From contig OU612065.1 of the NCBI GenBank assembly GCA_914767715.1, forward strand, positions 38,998,001 to 39,062,000: 64,000 nucleotides of DNA, read 5' to 3'. This document shows, piece by piece, positions 59,640-64,000 of this stretch. Made by a program: the position numbers and the translations under genes. The number at the start of each line of letters is the position of its first letter. The stretch's first letter is position 1. This stretch comes from Membranipora membranacea. Lineage: Eukaryota; Bryozoa; Gymnolaemata; Cheilostomatida; Membraniporidae. The notes below the pieces were generated by a model. That model was not told the origin of the DNA, ran no database searches, and saw only the letters and a program-made list of their open reading frames with translations.

Positions 59640-60990
59640 TTAGCTAAAATAAAGTCACTCCGCTTTACAGTCCTGATCTTTGCATAATAAAGTCAGACTG
59701 TGCGCTTCAGACTGCACGTTTTGGCCTGCTAGTTGTTTTGGTTGTCACCCATACTCTGAGTGGGTGATCGATGCTTTGTCTCAATTTAGACATATATGTT
59801 GAGCACTGATCATCGAGTGCGGTGCGCAAGGTTGGAATTTGTGCTGCTTCTAGTTTGTCACCGTAATGTTCCACGTCATGGTATATTATTCGGAATGCAC
59901 GCCTATGACATTACTCCAGATCGGATTTTTGATGGCCAGTTGTAAGGGGGTACCAGACTGGATCTGCGTGGCTTATGGTTGGAATTGTTTGTGATTTTTG
60001 AACGCCAGGCTGTTTGAGCACAAGCAGCTCCTGGATCTTTCTGTCGGCTGACTTGCATCTTTCGATGATATGCTCTGAGAAAGTCAGATGAAAATCAACT
60101 GTGACCCCTAGCAGTTAGCTGTGTTGGACATTTTCTATTTAGAGCTGTTTATTGTCAAATTACTGCTCATTGTTAACTCTTTACACAAGGAGATCGATAG
60201 TGATATAGTTTTATGTAAGTAAAGGCGCATCTTATTTGCTGCAGCCCAGTTGGAGCACAAGCTGCTAACCAATAACCGGTGGAGTGAACTGAACTTCTGT
60301 CTTCCTGTCACTCACAATGTTGACCTGATATTTGTTCAGAGGGTAAAGGTTGGCGGTGTCGTCACCCTATTTGATGGTTGTGCCATGTGGAAACTGGAAA
60401 GAATTCACGAATGCCAGCCATAAAACAGGACCACACACAACAGTCTATCAAACCAGTATAGCAGTAGTTGCATACCAAATTTTTTACTGTCATCAAGTGA
60501 CTTGGTGGTATCATCAAGCACGCCTAACAAGGCGTCTGTACATCCAACACCCTTTGTGTAAGCAAATTAGTTGTTTTGAAGATTTGGTGTTAATTTTCTC
60601 AGAGTTGTGTATTAATAAGAGACTCAACCACTTTGTAGATGTGCCACAACAGAGCCCTATGCTTATAGTTTCTAGAGGTGACAGCTGATTAGTCTTTGGG
60701 AGTGGAGTGGTTTCAGCTCGCTTATGTAGTGATGGAAACTTACACTACTGCAGTGTCATATTTACTATCATAGTGATGGGTAAACATAAGTCCTCTGCAC
60801 ATGCTCTAGTGATCCATGGCGGATAATACTTACCCGAGTTGATGTTTTTCGGGGCCAATTTTACAACATTGATGGATATCTCATCTGTTTGTTTATTGGT
60901 AGCAGTTGTGATCATCTCTGGTTGGGGTTGATCACCAGAGATATTGTTGCAGTAATTATTTAGCCTGCATGCAGCTGTGAGGGTGCACAC
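59640..60990 (-). pseudogene. Decayed LINE ORF2 (relative of the 40.4-kb LINE)
   Basis: On the minus strand: WITRACAEDLCLPITMIVN (start of the reverse transcriptase region, about 60830), PLPKTNQLSP, FAYTKGVGCTDALLGVLDD (about 60565-60510), VLFYGW, then LLGVTVDFHLTFSEHI (about 60110-60060), ADPVWYPL, RRAFRIIYHDVEHYGDKL and a C-terminal tail near 59700. Several stops and frame changes, and the YADD box region is damaged. The TDALL-LDD and LLGVTVD blocks match the LINE at 40330-41565. Confidence 0.75.
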
Positions 60991-61489
60991 AAATCATTGT
61001 CAGTGACGTAATCAGATGGTTGAGCTGTGTTTGCGTTGGCGTTAGCTCGCCACCAGTTTGCCAGCTTTCAAAAGGTTGATTTTGTTGCCAAAGTATCTTT
61101 GTTTAATTTTGGTGATTATTGTTTCCAGGGTCTTACGTAAGTGTGTGTAGGTGGGTTTTCATAGAATGAAAGCTTTATCCTTCTCAGTTTTATTTATTGG
61201 GGGAGGTTTCCCAAGCTGGCTTGCTATCTGTTATCATACGGAGGTGTTTGATTAGGTAGTGTTTGTGGTAAAAATGTCTTGGAAGGTTTCAACGAGGATA
61301 TCCAGGTCACAAATATGTGATAATAATGACCAATCTACCTTGGCTATTTCTATTATAATGTTATATCTGCTCTTTTGATGGATCAAAATTGACATTTGAC
61401 TGGCTCTCATTTGTTACATAAAATTCTACGGCACTATTAATGATTTGACAGCCAATGACACAAGTCACAAAATTGGTTGATAATTAAGT
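60991..61489. other. Nothing recognised
   Basis: No coding frame, repeat or RNA gene was recognised in this stretch; the upstream part may be further decayed LINE. Confidence 0.3.
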
Positions 61490-64000
61490 GCCATAACCAT
61501 AAACATATAAGTACTCTAGACTGGAAACTATTGGCTATTTGATACAGTCTCAGCGTCTTCTCTAATTCAGTGACGCGAAGTCACTGCGCTATTCACTTTT
61601 TCTCTGTAGTGCATAGGCTAGAATAGGAGTTATCTCCACATAAATCAATTGTGTGAATAAAAGACCTTCTTATTTCTAAATATGACCACTACAACTGGCT
61701 CAAACCGGTGAATTTTACAGAACATGTACTAATGAAGTATAAAATGTGATCAGTATACCGTGCAATCAAATATTGTGTGTGCCATAACAACATATGCTAT
61801 AGCATGTTTCTGGTTTTAACATTTGTATGAAAAAAGGTGCGTCAACTTTTCAAAGTTCAAGGTTTTTCTCAGAGTTTTACCTAATAAGCCGCATCTGATC
61901 TTTCCAGCTGTCAGGTGTGTTAACGAAAGATGGGAAACACTAATGGTCCTTGAGTAAGGTCCGATTTCAAATGTATTTTTGTCAATTAAATGCTGAAAAA
62001 CTCAGAACACTTAGTCTTTGTTCTTCATGGTTCTTACTCTTGGCTACTAATAAAATTTTAGTGCGGTGAACTAAAAAAAAACATCTCAGCAGCCATCACA
62101 ATGTAGTAGTGTAAGGCACATCAGATCTTCTATAACACTAGTTTGTTCCCTCGGAGGACGGTGGTGGTGGAGGGATATTTAAAAAGATGTGTATCAAATC
62201 AGTTTGTACCTATGTATATTCGATATTGAGCCAAGATCTACAAAGTTGTCCAGGGACCTAAGTCTGCAACATGAGTACGGCTTCGTCTGATTCAAATTTT
62301 CTAAGGTAGGAAAGGCGGAAGATTTTTCTTCTGTCTGCGACTTCCTAATGTATTAAACAGAGTCCACAGAGAGCCATTAGAGTCCAGCTGCTGGTACTCA
62401 GAATTTGCAATTCGCACCCTATACCCATATCTACAATACCCTATAGCATAGAAATATTCACTGATTCAAATTTAGCAACCTGGCCAAGAATAGGAAAACT
62501 TACTAGTGATTCATTAATGAATTTTGTAAATCCACAATGTATAATATCATTGGTAACTTTGCAAACACCTTATAATTTGATTAGGGAAGTAATATTTTGG
62601 ATATTTTGGTGAATACTTAATATGCGAAATTTAAATTTTAATAAAAGTTTTCATGCTGTGCATTAGTGCATTCCTAATGACCGACGTCACTGCGATTTTA
62701 AAAACTCCATACATTTTTATGCATGCAAAAACAGTCTATCAAAGATTATAGAGTCAGGCCATATCTCATTATTCAGTTGTGCTGAGCATGCAAGCAGCGT
62801 TGTGAGGGAAATAATCGATCGTTATGTAAGGATCTCTTATTCGGTCCAAAATGACCCGCCTCCCTGTATTCAGCCATGTCTGATAAGATAAGTCTCGGTA
62901 AACATGCAGCCACTAAATTATCGATTGATTTGGCCAGTCTGAGCTACTTTTATTTTCTCTTCAGCATGCACATTAAACTCAAAATTTATGTGATTGATTG
63001 GGCAAGTCTGGGCCATTTTTTGAATCGATAAGAATCTTGCTTAATTTTTGAAGGTCTTAAACTTAACAAAAGTTTTTCTTTGCATTGATTGGGCAAGTCT
63101 GGGCTCCATCTAAGTCACCCGTGGTAATAGTTCAATTTCTGATCCCTATCAAGTATTTAATTCAGGTCCTGTCGCAAGCCAGCGGGTTATTCCCGCAAGG
63201 TGAGTTAAATTGTGGTATTTTATCATATCTTATTTCCTGCGCGATGAAGAGACCTGTGGTTCTGCCAGTTGATTTTCTTCAAAAATAAAGTCACAAGAGG
63301 AATACCCACCAAATGTTGGGGAAACACTAGACATCCAGGTCATATGTGAGATTATAAACCCTTAACGCTATTGAAAGATTCCACTGCTTATAATTTGTTG
63401 ATTTTTACACAGATTGATACATGTGTATCAGGGAGGGATGTGTAGGAATACCATGTCAATCTAAGATCAAAATTTCCAGCTTATGCTAGTTTAAAATGTC
63501 AGTAAGATTGATCCAGAAGTAGCTAATCTCCAACAAAATTATCATGCAAAATCACTGAATCTATATGAAGAGCAAAGACTCAGTGTTCTGAGCTCAGATT
63601 TTTAGCCTTTAGTTATATATACTTTTTATTGGCAACCAAAGTCATCTCATTCGAAATAGTTGACGAAATACATTTGAAATTAAACCATACTCAAGGACTA
63701 TCAGTATTATCCATCTTGCGCTATAGTCTGACAGTTGGAAAGATCAGATGCAGTAATCATATTTTATACTTTATTACTATGTGTTCAATAAAATTCATCG
63801 GGTGTACCAATTTTTTACTGGTCATATTTAGGAATAACAGGGTGTTTTATTCCTACATTACATGTATGGGGACATAACTCCTATTCTGGCATATGTGCTA
63901 CAGTGAAAAAGTGAATAGCGCAGTGACGTTGTGTCACTGAATTAGAGAAGACGCTCAAAGCCAGTAGTTTCCAGTCTAGAGTATTTATATGTTTATGGCC
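61490..64000. mobile_element. Element of 2.5 kb or more with long terminal inverted repeats, cut by the window end
   Basis: 61490-62035 and 63555-64000 are diverged inverted repeats. The outer block CCATAAACATATAAGTACTC pairs with GAGTATTTATATGTTTATGG at the window end. Further pairs include GTCTTCTCTAATTCAGTGAC, AGTGAATAGCGCAGTGAC-type, ATTTCTAAATATGACC/GGTCATATTTAGGAAT and CTCAGAACAC/GTGTTCTGAG blocks. The left arm has about 100 bp more. The interior (62040-63550) has no transposase-like frame; it holds a thrice-repeated GATTGGGCAAGTCTGGGC-like motif (near 62930, 62995 and 63087). It could be a non-autonomous foldback DNA transposon. Confidence 0.75.

Noticed and set aside
1-64000. tRNA, rRNA or other structured RNA genes
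   Set aside because: I looked for tRNA A/B-box pairs and rRNA cores by eye and found none I could support; a covariance-model scan would be needed.

Overview
This window is nuclear DNA from an animal, most likely an invertebrate. Genes are split by short GT-AG introns, the base composition is AT-rich, transposon debris is dense, and three recognisable genes belong to conserved animal families. I cannot name the species from sequence alone.

1-16 kb is a compact gene region. The 3' part of an AMFR/gp78 ubiquitin-ligase gene (+, 9 exons visible, 5' end outside the window) runs tail-to-tail into a two-exon DAD1 gene (-). DAD1 is head-to-head with a 12-coding-exon C2H2 zinc-finger gene (+) that looks like the ZNF507 ortholog (predicted 1115 aa, 18 fingers). 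The roughly 260-bp spacer between DAD1 and the ZNF507-like gene carries two CACGTG boxes. AMFR and DAD1 both work at the endoplasmic reticulum (degradation and N-glycosylation respectively), but nothing else links these neighbours.

16-23 kb is layered transposon debris. A minus-strand LINE relic is split by a plus-strand LINE of a second family and by a 922-bp hAT-like non-autonomous element (perfect 20-bp terminal inverted repeats, 8-bp target duplication).

23.7-39 kb is a cytochrome P450 (CYP2-like) tandem array on the minus strand. Copy A (24691-31455) has nine exons, assembles to 500 aa and keeps every P450 signature. Copy B (to 35944) is a recent duplicate that lost exon 2 in a deletion with 3-bp microhomology and also lacks exons 6-7. 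Copy C is a 3' remnant without the haem cysteine. Copy D (57064-58408, +) has intact exons 1-3 only. Several palindromic foldback elements sit in the introns.

39-51.5 kb is a nest of direct and inverted copies of one unclassified repeat, including an inverted-repeat pair with arms of about 1 kb, several small palindromic elements, and pieces of two more LINE families.

52.3-56.8 kb holds a LINE with both reading frames open: ORF1 of 512 aa and ORF2 of 918 aa (endonuclease plus reverse transcriptase). The two frames overlap by one base as TAATG. It is probably the youngest element here and may be mobile. It lies just upstream of P450 copy D.

59-64 kb contains another decayed LINE and an element of about 2.5 kb or more with terminal inverted repeats of about 450-550 bp that run off the window end.
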